Source of the DNA: JAGOUA01 sp964645655
GTDB taxonomy: Bacteria; Patescibacteriota; Patescibacteriia; 2-12-FULL-60-25
DNA length: 64,000 nt
Direction: 5' to 3'
Assembly: GCA_964645655.1 (NCBI GenBank)
Contig: CAZXZS010000001.1
Span: 372,001-436,000, forward strand
Positions 48,901 to 57,352 of this stretch are shown here, piece after piece. The first letter of the stretch is position 1; each line of letters opens with the position of its first letter. Under the pieces are notes generated by a model. That model made no database searches. It was not told where the DNA came from and worked only from the letters and a program-made list of their open reading frames with translations. The position numbers and the translations under genes were made by a program.

Positions 48901-51450
48901 ATGCAAGACAAAATCGTCATCCGCGGCGCGCGCGAGCATAACCTCAAGAACATCTCCCTTGAGCTGCCCCGCAACAAAATGACCGTCATCACGGGTCTTT
49001 CGGGTTCCGGCAAGTCGTCCCTCGCGTTCGACACCGTCTTCGCCGAGGGCCAGCGCCGCTATGTCGAATCCCTGTCGGCCTACGCCCGCCAATTCCTGGG
49101 CCAGATGGACAAGCCCGACGTCGACGAGATCGAGGGGCTCTCTCCGGCCATCTCCATCGACCAGAAGGCCCATTCCGCCAACCCGCGCTCGACGGTCGCC
49201 ACCATCACCGAGATCTACGACTACCTCCGCGTCCTCTACGCCCGCATCGGCGAGCCGCATTGCCCCATCTGCAACAAGCGCATCCAGCGCATGACGATCG
49301 ACGAGATGGTCGACGTCCTGCTGCGCCGCGTCGAGGAGGCCCATGCCGTCCCCAAAAAGAGAAAAAAGATCCCCGGGGTCAACGAGGGTGAATTGGTCAT
49401 CCTCGCCCCGGTCGTCCGCGGCCGCAAGGGCGAGTATCACCAGCTCCTCCAAGATTTTTACGCTTCCGGCTTCCTCGAGGTCCGCGTTGACGGCGAATGG
49501 TATTCCTTGCGCGAACCGGTGCCCCTCGAACGCTACCAGACGCACACGATCGAACTCATGATCGACCGCGTCCCGCTCGGCTGGCCCGTGAACGGCAACA
49601 AGGCCCTGCGCTCACGCCTCACTGAAGCGGTCGAGGTCGCGATGGACCGTTCCGAAGGGGCCGTCCTTGGCCTCCTGGACGACGGCTCCGAGCAGCTCAT
49701 GTCGGCCCGCTTCTCCTGTCCGGACGACGGGTTCGCGTTCCCTGAAATCGAGCCACGCCTCTTCTCCTTCAATTCGCCCTACGGCGCCTGTTCGACGTGC
49801 AACGGCCTCGGCATGAAGGACCTCTTTTCCGAGGAAGTCTGCCCCGCCTGCCAAGGCGCGCGCCTGCGCACCGATGCGCTCCATGTCCTCATCAACGGGA
49901 AGAATATCGTCGACGTGACCAGTCTCCCCATCACCAACGCCGCGGATTTCTTCGTGACCGTCAACCTGACGCCTACCCAAAAGGCCATTGCCGAACCCGT
50001 GATGCGCGAGGTCTTGGGTCGCCTCTCCTTTCTCCTGGACGTCGGCTTGGAATACCTCAGCCTCAACCGCAAGGCGGGCACCTTGTCCGGTGGGGAAGCG
50101 CAACGCATCCGCCTGGCCTCGCAGATCGGCTCGCGCCTGGTCGGCGCCTTGTATGTCCTGGACGAGCCCACCATCGGCCTCCACCAGCGTGACAACGCGA
50201 AACTTATCGATACGCTCAAGAAATTGCGTGATTTGGGGAACACCATCCTCGTCGTCGAGCATGACGAGGACACCATCGCCGCCGCCGACCACCTGGTCGA
50301 GATCGGTCCTGGCGCGGGCCGCCACGGTGGGGAAGTGGTCGCTGCCGGTCCGGTGCCGGCTATCCTGAAGAATGAAAAGAGCCTCACTTGCGCCTATCTG
50401 CGTGGTGACCGGATGATCCCGTATCCCGCCAAGCGCCGCCCGAAGGCCAAGGAGAACCTGGTGGTGGTGAAGGCGACGGAAAACAACCTCAAGAGCCTCA
50501 CCGTCAAGATCCCGTTGCGTCGGTTCACCTGCGTCACCGGCGTCTCCGGTTCCGGCAAGTCGACCCTCATGATCGACGTGCTCTATCGCACGCTGGCGCG
50601 CCGCCTGAACGGCGCCACCTTCGAGGCCGGCGCCCACGAAGACATCACGGGCATCGACTGGCTCGACAAGATCGTCGACGTCGACCAGAGCCCCATCGGC
50701 CGCACGCCGCGTTCCAATCCTGCCACCTATACCGGCATCTGGAACCATGTGCGCGAGCTGTATGCCCTCACGCCCGAAGCCCGCGTCCGTGGCTACCAGG
50801 TCGGCCGCTTCTCCTTCAATGTCCCCGGCGGGCGTTGCGAACACTGCGAGGGAAACGGGCAGATCGCGATCGAGATGCACTTCCTCCCGACGGTGTACGT
50901 GCCCTGCGACGTGTGCAAGGGCAAGCGCTTCAACCGTGAGACGCTCGAGGTCCGGTACCGCGACAAGACCATTTCCGACGTATTGGAAATGACCATCGAG
51001 GAGGCGACGAAATTCTTCCAGGACATCCCGCCGATCCACGACCGCACCAAGATCCTCGAGGAGGTAGGCTTGGGGTACCTGCAGCTCGGCCAGGCGGCGA
51101 CGACGCTCTCTGGCGGGGAGGCGCAGCGCGTGAAACTCGCGACCGAGCTTGCACGCCGCGATACGGGCAAGACCTTCTATCTCCTCGATGAGCCCACGAC
51201 GGGCCTGCACTTCGAAGACATCCGCAAGCTCCTCGAGGTCTTGCATCGCCTGGTGGCGCGCGGCAACACGGTCGTCGTCATCGAGCATAACCTCGACATC
51301 ATCAAGAACGCCGACTGGATCATCGACCTCGGTCCCGAGGGCGGTGACAAGGGAGGACGCCTCGTTGCGGAGGGAACGCCCGAAGAGGTCGCCAAGCACC
51401 CCAAGAGCTTCACGGGAAAATATCTGAAGGAAGTCTTGAAAAAGCGCTAA
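48901..51450 (+). CDS. uvrA: UvrABC system protein A
   Basis: 849 aa, an excision-repair ATPase that finds bulky DNA damage with UvrB. Two ABC halves: Walker A GLSGSGKSSL and GVSGSGKSTL, signatures LSGGEAQRIRLA and LSGGEAQRVKLA, Walker B VLDEPTIGLH and LLDEPTTGLH. The first zinc module keeps CPIC near residue 121 but is reduced; CSTCNG...CPACQ and CEHCEGNG...CDVCKG follow. It is about 90 residues shorter than the E. coli protein, mainly in the first zinc and UvrB-binding region. Confidence 0.93.
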   Translation: MQDKIVIRGAREHNLKNISLELPRNKMTVITGLSGSGKSSLAFDTVFAEGQRRYVESLSAYARQFLGQMDKPDVDEIEGLSPAISIDQKAHSANPRSTVATITEIYDYLRVLYARIGEPHCPICNKRIQRMTIDEMVDVLLRRVEEAHAVPKKRKKIPGVNEGELVILAPVVRGRKGEYHQLLQDFYASGFLEVRVDGEWYSLREPVPLERYQTHTIELMIDRVPLGWPVNGNKALRSRLTEAVEVAMDRSEGAVLGLLDDGSEQLMSARFSCPDDGFAFPEIEPRLFSFNSPYGACSTCNGLGMKDLFSEEVCPACQGARLRTDALHVLINGKNIVDVTSLPITNAADFFVTVNLTPTQKAIAEPVMREVLGRLSFLLDVGLEYLSLNRKAGTLSGGEAQRIRLASQIGSRLVGALYVLDEPTIGLHQRDNAKLIDTLKKLRDLGNTILVVEHDEDTIAAADHLVEIGPGAGRHGGEVVAAGPVPAILKNEKSLTCAYLRGDRMIPYPAKRRPKAKENLVVVKATENNLKSLTVKIPLRRFTCVTGVSGSGKSTLMIDVLYRTLARRLNGATFEAGAHEDITGIDWLDKIVDVDQSPIGRTPRSNPATYTGIWNHVRELYALTPEARVRGYQVGRFSFNVPGGRCEHCEGNGQIAIEMHFLPTVYVPCDVCKGKRFNRETLEVRYRDKTISDVLEMTIEEATKFFQDIPPIHDRTKILEEVGLGYLQLGQAATTLSGGEAQRVKLATELARRDTGKTFYLLDEPTTGLHFEDIRKLLEVLHRLVARGNTVVVIEHNLDIIKNADWIIDLGPEGGDKGGRLVAEGTPEEVAKHPKSFTGKYLKEVLKKR

Positions 51451-51464
51451 AATAGGCGCTTTTT
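51439..51464 (+). terminator. Rho-independent terminator of uvrA
   Basis: AAAAAGCGC/GCGCTTTTT with an 8-nt loop; the stem overlaps the last codons and stop of uvrA. Confidence 0.8.
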
Positions 51465-51585
51465 CGTTTTTTTTGGCCGGCGTCCCGCAAAGAAAGGGTG
51501 CCATGAACGAGATCCCCCTTGACGCCGCGGGGATGCCTGATATCCTCTGTCGGCCTCGCGAAACCATCTTCTGGAGCGATCAGCC

Positions 51586-52566
51586 ATGGGCATTCCGCAA
51601 GAAAATGAGATCCGTCGGATCATCGATGAGCTCCATCTGGGTCGGCGGCCGCACCTGGCCTCCCAGCGCCTGGCCGGGCTCGCATTCCATCCCGATGGCC
51701 ACCGCGTGGCGTCCGGGCACCCGTTCATCCCGCCGAACGAAGGCGATCTGCTCGCGAGACTGGGAGGCGCTTCGTCCGTCGCGTACGCTGGCATGCTCAA
51801 GGGCCTCTCGCCCGGGCAGTCGGTTCTCGTCGGGGAGATGGCTCGCCTCCGTGGGCTCATCTCGCCGTGTGCGCGCTGCGGCCTCGTCGACTGGGTCGTG
51901 TCGGCGCAGGACGTGCGGCCGCTCGTGCCCTGTCCGTTCGCGGATGGGCGGGTCGAGACCACGGTCCTCATCCCGGTCCCGTCCGGCCGGCTCGCGGTCG
52001 GCCGGTCGCTGGTGAGGGCGGGCGCGCCGGCCGCTCCGGAGATCGATGATCGGCAGGGGCTTTTCCCGGTGCGTACGCACTTCGCCGCGCAGTTCTGGGC
52101 AAATTACGGGTTCGCCCAGTTCACTGTCCCCGACCTGTCCTACCGGCACGTCCTCCGCGATGGAGAGGCGGCCCTCGCCCTCTGCGATGGGCCGGGCGTG
52201 CGCGGTCCCACCCTCGGCGCGCCGTTGCTGACCTTCGCATGCGGCGATGCGGAGCGCTTCTTTCCCCGCCACCAGGAGCTGCGTCGCCTGCAGGCGGTCC
52301 GTCGCGACCTCACCCTGTCTTCCGTCCGCGTCCCTCCCGGCGTGTACAAGGCGACGCTCTTCTACGGGCCGCAGCCGTTCGTGGCGGCAAAGGGCACGCG
52401 TGGCATGGTCATCCGCATCGCGCGTGTCGACGGGCTCGGGCCGGTCCCGTTCTCGAGCGATCCCGACGCGGCCGCGAACACGTTCCTCGAGAGGCACCCC
52501 TGGCTCACGCGCGCGGCGACCGAAGCGGCGTTGCAGGCCGAAGCCGCCCGCCTTGACGAGGCCTGA
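51586..52566 (+). CDS. Hypothetical protein
   Basis: 326 aa, soluble. It has a CARCG pair near residue 95, several beta-like stretches (FAQFTVPDLSYRHVLRDGEA, GPTLGAPLLTFACGDAERFF) and no membrane segment. No family is recognised. It stands alone between terminators. The start ATG at 51586 follows a TATCCT-type box at some distance; no RBS is seen. Confidence 0.5.
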   Translation: MGIPQENEIRRIIDELHLGRRPHLASQRLAGLAFHPDGHRVASGHPFIPPNEGDLLARLGGASSVAYAGMLKGLSPGQSVLVGEMARLRGLISPCARCGLVDWVVSAQDVRPLVPCPFADGRVETTVLIPVPSGRLAVGRSLVRAGAPAAPEIDDRQGLFPVRTHFAAQFWANYGFAQFTVPDLSYRHVLRDGEAALALCDGPGVRGPTLGAPLLTFACGDAERFFPRHQELRRLQAVRRDLTLSSVRVPPGVYKATLFYGPQPFVAAKGTRGMVIRIARVDGLGPVPFSSDPDAAANTFLERHPWLTRAATEAALQAEAARLDEA

Positions 52567-52568
52567 TC

Positions 52569-52595
52569 CCCTGAACCCAATTCAGGGATTTTTTT
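52569..52595 (+). terminator. Rho-independent terminator
   Basis: CCCTGAA/TTCAGGG with a CCCAA loop and T7. Confidence 0.85.
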
Positions 52596-52671
52596 ATGGG
52601 TATCGTACCCCCTCCCGGACCGGCCCCCGACTGGCAAAAACTTCGAATCTTCGCTACGCTCAGCCGTATCT

Positions 52672-55314
52672 ATGCCCACCGAGATGCCCAAAGCGTACCA
52701 ACCCGCCGACCACGAGGCCCGTCTTGCCGCCGCCTGGGAGGCGAGCGGCGCCTTCGCCCCACGTGAGGCGGGCGAGCCATATTGCATCGTCCTGCCCCCG
52801 CCGAACCGCACGGGGACCCTGCACATGGGCCATGCGACCATGCTCGCCATCCAGGATACGCTCGTCCGCTTCCATCGCTTACGCGGCAAGCGCGTGCTTT
52901 GGGTGCCAGGCACGGACCATGCGGCGATTGCGACGCAGGTGAAAGTTGAGCAGCTTTTGCGTAAGCAAGGGATCGAAGATCCGCGCCGTACGCTCGGTCG
53001 AGACGCTTTCCTCGAAAAAGTCCGCGAGTTTGCGGAAGGCTCTCGCGAGACGATCAACCGCCAGGTCCGCGCGATGGGCTCTTCCTGCGATTGGTCGCGC
53101 GAGACGTATACGCTCGACGAGCCGCGTAACCGCGCCGTCTTCGAGATGTTCCGCCGCATGCGTGAGGACGGCCTCATCGAGCGCGGATACCGGCTCGTCA
53201 ACTGGGACCCGCAATTCCAGACCACGCTGTCGGATGACGAGGTCCAGACGAAAGACGTCACCGCCAAGCTGTATACCTTTAAGTACGCCAAGGATTTCCC
53301 TATCACCATCTCCACGACCCGTCCCGAGACGAAGTTCGGCGACACCGCCGTCGCGGTGCATCCGGACGACGATCGGTATCGCGCCTATGTCGGCCAGACG
53401 TTCGCGACCACGTTCTGCGGCAAGCCGATCTCCATCCGGGTGATCGCGGATGAGGCCGTGGATCCGGCCTTCGGGACCGGCGCCTTGGGCGTCACGCCCG
53501 CGCATGCCCAAGTCGACTGGGACCTGATGGAAAAGCACGGCCTCAACATGGAAGTCGTGATCGGTCGCGATGGCCGCCTGCTCCCGCCTTGCGGGGAAAG
53601 ATTTACCGGCAAGACCGTCGAAGAGGCGCGTCCGCTCATCGCGGCGGCCCTCGAGGCGGACGGCTTGCTCGAGAAGGTGGAGGAGGTCGCGCAGGCGCTC
53701 CCCGTCGCCGAGCGGGGCGGAGCCCCCGTCGAGCAGCTGCCGATGGAACAGTGGTTCGTGCGCGTGAACAAGCCCTTCGCATTGCGCCAAAATACCCTTA
53801 ACAAATGGAAGAAGGGGGATTCGGTCACCCTCAAGGAGCTCATGATGGAGGCCGTCCAGTCAGGTGGCACGGCCATCGTTCCGGAACGGTTCCAGAAAAC
53901 GTATTTCCACTGGATCAGCAACCTTCGCGACTGGTGCATCTCGCGCCAGATCTGGTTCGGGCACCGCGTCCCGGTTTGGTACAAGGGCGATGAGCAGCGG
54001 GTCGCACTCGAATCTCCGGGCGAGGGCTGGGCGCAAGATCCCGACACGCTCGACACCTGGTTCTCGTCCGGCATGTGGACCTTCTCGGTGTTCGGCTGGC
54101 CCGACACGGCGTCCGTTGATGCCGATGGGAACGTGGCCAAGACGGGCGACCTCGCCGTCTACCACCCGACCTCCGTCCTCGAGACGGGGTATGACATCCT
54201 CTTCTTCTGGGTCGCACGCATGCTCATGATGTCGACGTATGCGTTAGGCGAGGTCCCGTTCAAGGACGTGTACCTGCACGGCCTCGTCCGCGACGACCAG
54301 GGGCGCAAGATGTCCAAGTCGCTGGGCAACATCCTCGACCCGCTCGACCTGATCCCGAAATACGGCACCGATGCCGTGCGGCTGTCGGTCCTCATGGGCT
54401 CGACGCCGGGGCAGGACCTGAAGCTCTCCGAAACGAAGATCGAGAGCCTGCGGAATTTCACCAATAAGGTCTGGAACATCTCGCGGTACATCCTGACGAC
54501 CTGCTCGGCCGAGACCGATCCGTCCGCCTGGGAAGCGTCCGTTTCTACGGACGCGGACCGTTGGATCCTTGCGCGCCTCGAGGGTGTCGCCGCCGACGTC
54601 ACCGACCTTGTCGAGCGCTACCAGCTTTCCCTCGCGGCCGAGCGCCTGCGCGATTTCACCTGGAACGACCTCGCCGACGTCTATCTCGAGATCGCGAAGG
54701 TCGAAGGGAAGAAAGATGCTGTCTTGCTCCATATCCTCCGCACGCTCCTCACGCTCCTGCATCCGTTCATGCCGTTCGTGACGGAGGCCGTGTGGGAGGC
54801 GGCGGGGTTCCCTGGGATGCTCATCTCCCAAGCCTGGCCGCAGGTCCATACGGATCGGGCAGAGGCGCCGCGGGCGTTTGAAGGCCTGATCGCGCTCATC
54901 TCCGATGGCCGTCGCCTGCGTGCCGAGGCAAAGGTGGATGCCGCGAAAAAACTCCCGCTCGTGCTTCTCTGCGATGACGCGACCTGGGCGCATGTCGAGG
55001 CGAACCAGGCCTGGATCCGCCGCCTCCTGCAGGCGTCCGACCTGGCGCGGGTCACGGCCCTGCCGTCCGGCGCCCCATCCACGGCGACGGGGGCCTCGCT
55101 CCTCGCCCTCGTCCCCGAAGCGCCATCTGCCGCCGGCCTTGAGGCGTTGCGCCAAGAGCTCGCCGACGCCGAGCGCTATCTCACCGACGTGAAGCGTCGC
55201 CTCGACAACGCCGAGTTCATCGCGAAGGCGCCCGAGCGCGTCGTCGCCGACCTCCGCCAGAAGCAGGACGATACCGAAGCCAAGATCGCCCGATTGAGGG
55301 CCCAGCTAGGCTAA
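52672..55314 (+). CDS. valS: Valyl-tRNA synthetase
   Basis: 880 aa, class I synthetase. HIGH motif as RTGTLHMGHA near residue 45, KMSKS as RKMSKSLGN, a CP1 editing domain (TTRPETKFGDTAVAVHPDD), WCISRQIWFGHRVPVWY and a C-terminal Val-type coiled coil (LEALRQELADAERYLTDVKR). These are typical of ValRS. It charges tRNA-Val; tRNA-Val(TAC) is in this window. No SD is present; TACGCT lies 13 nt upstream of the ATG. Confidence 0.95.
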   Translation: MPTEMPKAYQPADHEARLAAAWEASGAFAPREAGEPYCIVLPPPNRTGTLHMGHATMLAIQDTLVRFHRLRGKRVLWVPGTDHAAIATQVKVEQLLRKQGIEDPRRTLGRDAFLEKVREFAEGSRETINRQVRAMGSSCDWSRETYTLDEPRNRAVFEMFRRMREDGLIERGYRLVNWDPQFQTTLSDDEVQTKDVTAKLYTFKYAKDFPITISTTRPETKFGDTAVAVHPDDDRYRAYVGQTFATTFCGKPISIRVIADEAVDPAFGTGALGVTPAHAQVDWDLMEKHGLNMEVVIGRDGRLLPPCGERFTGKTVEEARPLIAAALEADGLLEKVEEVAQALPVAERGGAPVEQLPMEQWFVRVNKPFALRQNTLNKWKKGDSVTLKELMMEAVQSGGTAIVPERFQKTYFHWISNLRDWCISRQIWFGHRVPVWYKGDEQRVALESPGEGWAQDPDTLDTWFSSGMWTFSVFGWPDTASVDADGNVAKTGDLAVYHPTSVLETGYDILFFWVARMLMMSTYALGEVPFKDVYLHGLVRDDQGRKMSKSLGNILDPLDLIPKYGTDAVRLSVLMGSTPGQDLKLSETKIESLRNFTNKVWNISRYILTTCSAETDPSAWEASVSTDADRWILARLEGVAADVTDLVERYQLSLAAERLRDFTWNDLADVYLEIAKVEGKKDAVLLHILRTLLTLLHPFMPFVTEAVWEAAGFPGMLISQAWPQVHTDRAEAPRAFEGLIALISDGRRLRAEAKVDAAKKLPLVLLCDDATWAHVEANQAWIRRLLQASDLARVTALPSGAPSTATGASLLALVPEAPSAAGLEALRQELADAERYLTDVKRRLDNAEFIAKAPERVVADLRQKQDDTEAKIARLRAQLG

Positions 55315-55315
55315 A

Positions 55316-55353
55316 AAAACCGCCGGTTCCAGCGCGCCTGGGCCGGCGGTTTT
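55316..55353 (+). terminator. Rho-independent terminator of valS
   Basis: AAAACCGCCGG/CCGGCGGTTTT, 16-nt loop. Confidence 0.8.
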
Positions 55354-55409
55354 CGCATTGACGCGCCGCGCGGATCGTGGTATCCAGCGTGCGCAAGGAG
55401 GTCTTTCCC

Positions 55410-56045
55410 ATGGGTGAACCTGCGCATCCGTTCCCGATCGGCCACCCGTTCGTCCGCGAGGTGATCGGTGATCCGAACCGTCCCGGCCAGGAGGTCCTGG
55501 TCGTGAGCCGATTCCGGCCCCCGCCCGATCTCGAGGGCCTCGACGCGTATCGTGACGCGCACGCGGAGGACGGGGAGCGGAACGGGTTCTCCGCTCGCCT
55601 GGGCGTGCCGGCTTGGCTGCGTCGCGACGTGTGGCCGGGAACCCTCATTTTCGAGGCGTGGGCCGTGGTGCAGGCCTACGGTGTCCCGCACTACGACACC
55701 ACGCGGCTGCATCCTGACTTCCGCTACACCGGTTATGGGTCTGGGGGGATCGCCCCGCTCCTCGCGAGCCTCGGTTTACGGCCTGCGACCGATGCCCATC
55801 TCGTCCGCACGATGGCCGAATGGGAGGCGAAGCGGGCCTTCCCGCGCCCCGGGATGCCGCCCATCGTGGCCCTCGGCCGCCATTTCGGCACGCGCCACCG
55901 CGTCCGCTGGCTTTCCTGCCGCCTGGATCGGGGGCGGGCGCCCCGGTTCGAGCTCGTGCCCGATGCCGAGCCGGACGGGCGCTCGGAGTGCCCCTACTGG
56001 CCCTGGCAGACCACGTTCCTCGCCGTCCCGCCCGGCACGCCCTGA
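55410..56045 (+). CDS. Hypothetical protein
   Basis: 211 aa, soluble, Arg/Pro-rich; ends in two aromatic segments (CPYWPWQTTFLAV). No family is recognised. Unlike its neighbours it has a good ribosome-binding site (AAGGAGG, 55395-55401, 8 nt before the ATG at 55410), which also fixes the start over an earlier in-frame GTG. Confidence 0.55.
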   Translation: MGEPAHPFPIGHPFVREVIGDPNRPGQEVLVVSRFRPPPDLEGLDAYRDAHAEDGERNGFSARLGVPAWLRRDVWPGTLIFEAWAVVQAYGVPHYDTTRLHPDFRYTGYGSGGIAPLLASLGLRPATDAHLVRTMAEWEAKRAFPRPGMPPIVALGRHFGTRHRVRWLSCRLDRGRAPRFELVPDAEPDGRSECPYWPWQTTFLAVPPGTP

Positions 56046-56066
56046 CCGACAGAATCGGTCTTTTTT
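56044..56066 (+). terminator. Rho-independent terminator
   Basis: GACCGA/TCGGTC with a 5-nt loop and T6, overlapping the stop codon of the upstream gene. Confidence 0.8.
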
Positions 56067-56111
56067 GTTTATTCTTGCACCTTTTTTCCGCCTCGGTTAC
56101 CCTACGCCCAT

Positions 56112-57347
56112 ATGTCTCCCGTCGTGACGGACCCCAAGCGGGTCGATTGGTTCCTCGGCCATGCGGTCGAGCGCGTCTTGCCCGGCAATGACGCCTTCCG
56201 TGAACGGATGCTCAAGGGCGAGCGCCTGCGCGCCTATCTTGGCATCGACCCCACCGGTCCCAGCATCCACATCGGCCACGCCATCGCCATCCAGAAGCTC
56301 GCCGAATTCCAGGCCTTGGGACACGAGGCGATCTTGGTGATCGGCGATTTCACGGCGATGATCGGCGACCCGACCGACAAGTCAGCGACCCGCAAGCGCC
56401 TCACGCCGGCCGAAGTCCTCGAGAACCTCAAGGGGTACAAGGCCCAATTGTCCGCGTTCTTGCGCTTCGACGGCGAGAACCCGGTCCAGATCCGCTTCAA
56501 CAAGGAATGGCTGGGGAACATGTCGTTTGCCGATGTCGTCGAGCTGTCCGCCCATTTCACGGTCCAGCAGATGTCCGAACGCGACATGTTCGAGAAGCGT
56601 CTCCAAGAAGGGAAGCCGGTTTATCTGCATGAATTCCTCTACCCGCTGATGCAAGGCTACGACTCCGTCGCCCTTGAGGTCGACCTCGAGATCGGCGGCA
56701 ACGACCAGACCTTCAACATGCTCGCCGGCCGCACGCTCCTGCGTGAGCTGAAGGGGAAGGAGAAGGCCGTCATGACCTGCAAACTCCTCGCGGACCCGAC
56801 GGGCAAGAAGATGGGCAAGACCGAAGGCAACATGATCGCGCTCACGGACGCGCCCGAAGACGCGTATGGCAAGCTCATGAGCTGGCCGGATGAGATGATC
56901 CTCTCCGGGTTCGACGTGCTCGCGTCCCTGACGGGAGACTTGGAGGCCGAGAAGGGGGCGCTTGCCGAGCGCATGCGTCGCCTTAACGGGGGCGAGAACC
57001 CGATGGCCCTCAAGAAAGAACTCGCGCATCATGTCGTCGGCCGTTGCTTTGGCGCGGAAGCCGCCGATCGTGCGGCCGCCCATTTCGCCCAGGTCCACCA
57101 GGATGGCCTCGTGCCGACGGAAATGCCTGAATTTTCTATCCGCCAAGCGACCATTTCGCTCATCGAGGCGTTGGTCCTCACCGGCCTCGCGACCTCCAAC
57201 ACCGATGCCCGTCGCCAAATCGAGCAGGGCGCGGTGAGCGTGGCGGGGGAACGGGTGTCCGACGTGAAGGCCGAAGTCGCCGTCCCGGCGGAAGGCGTGG
57301 TCCTGCAGAAGGGGAAGCGCGGATTCGTTAAGCTGGCGCGCGGTTAA
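56112..57347 (+). CDS. tyrS: Tyrosyl-tRNA synthetase
   Basis: 411 aa, class I synthetase. HIGH as HIGHAIAI, the DPT(D/G)P box (GIDPTGPSIHIGH), GGNDQTFNMLAGR for tyrosine and KMSKS as KMGKTEGN; an S4 RNA-binding domain at the C-terminus (NTDARRQIEQGAVSVAGERV). Shape and KMSKS variant fit the TyrZ-like branch. A TACCCT box lies 8 nt before the ATG. The stop is 5 nt from the argS start, so the two are coexpressed. Confidence 0.93.
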   Translation: MSPVVTDPKRVDWFLGHAVERVLPGNDAFRERMLKGERLRAYLGIDPTGPSIHIGHAIAIQKLAEFQALGHEAILVIGDFTAMIGDPTDKSATRKRLTPAEVLENLKGYKAQLSAFLRFDGENPVQIRFNKEWLGNMSFADVVELSAHFTVQQMSERDMFEKRLQEGKPVYLHEFLYPLMQGYDSVALEVDLEIGGNDQTFNMLAGRTLLRELKGKEKAVMTCKLLADPTGKKMGKTEGNMIALTDAPEDAYGKLMSWPDEMILSGFDVLASLTGDLEAEKGALAERMRRLNGGENPMALKKELAHHVVGRCFGAEAADRAAAHFAQVHQDGLVPTEMPEFSIRQATISLIEALVLTGLATSNTDARRQIEQGAVSVAGERVSDVKAEVAVPAEGVVLQKGKRGFVKLARG

Positions 57348-57352
57348 GCCCT

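Noticed and set aside
49612..51567. 651-aa reading frame antisense to uvrA
   Set aside because: High-GC sequence opens long antisense frames; the uvrA frame has all family motifs, and the antisense product is low-complexity.
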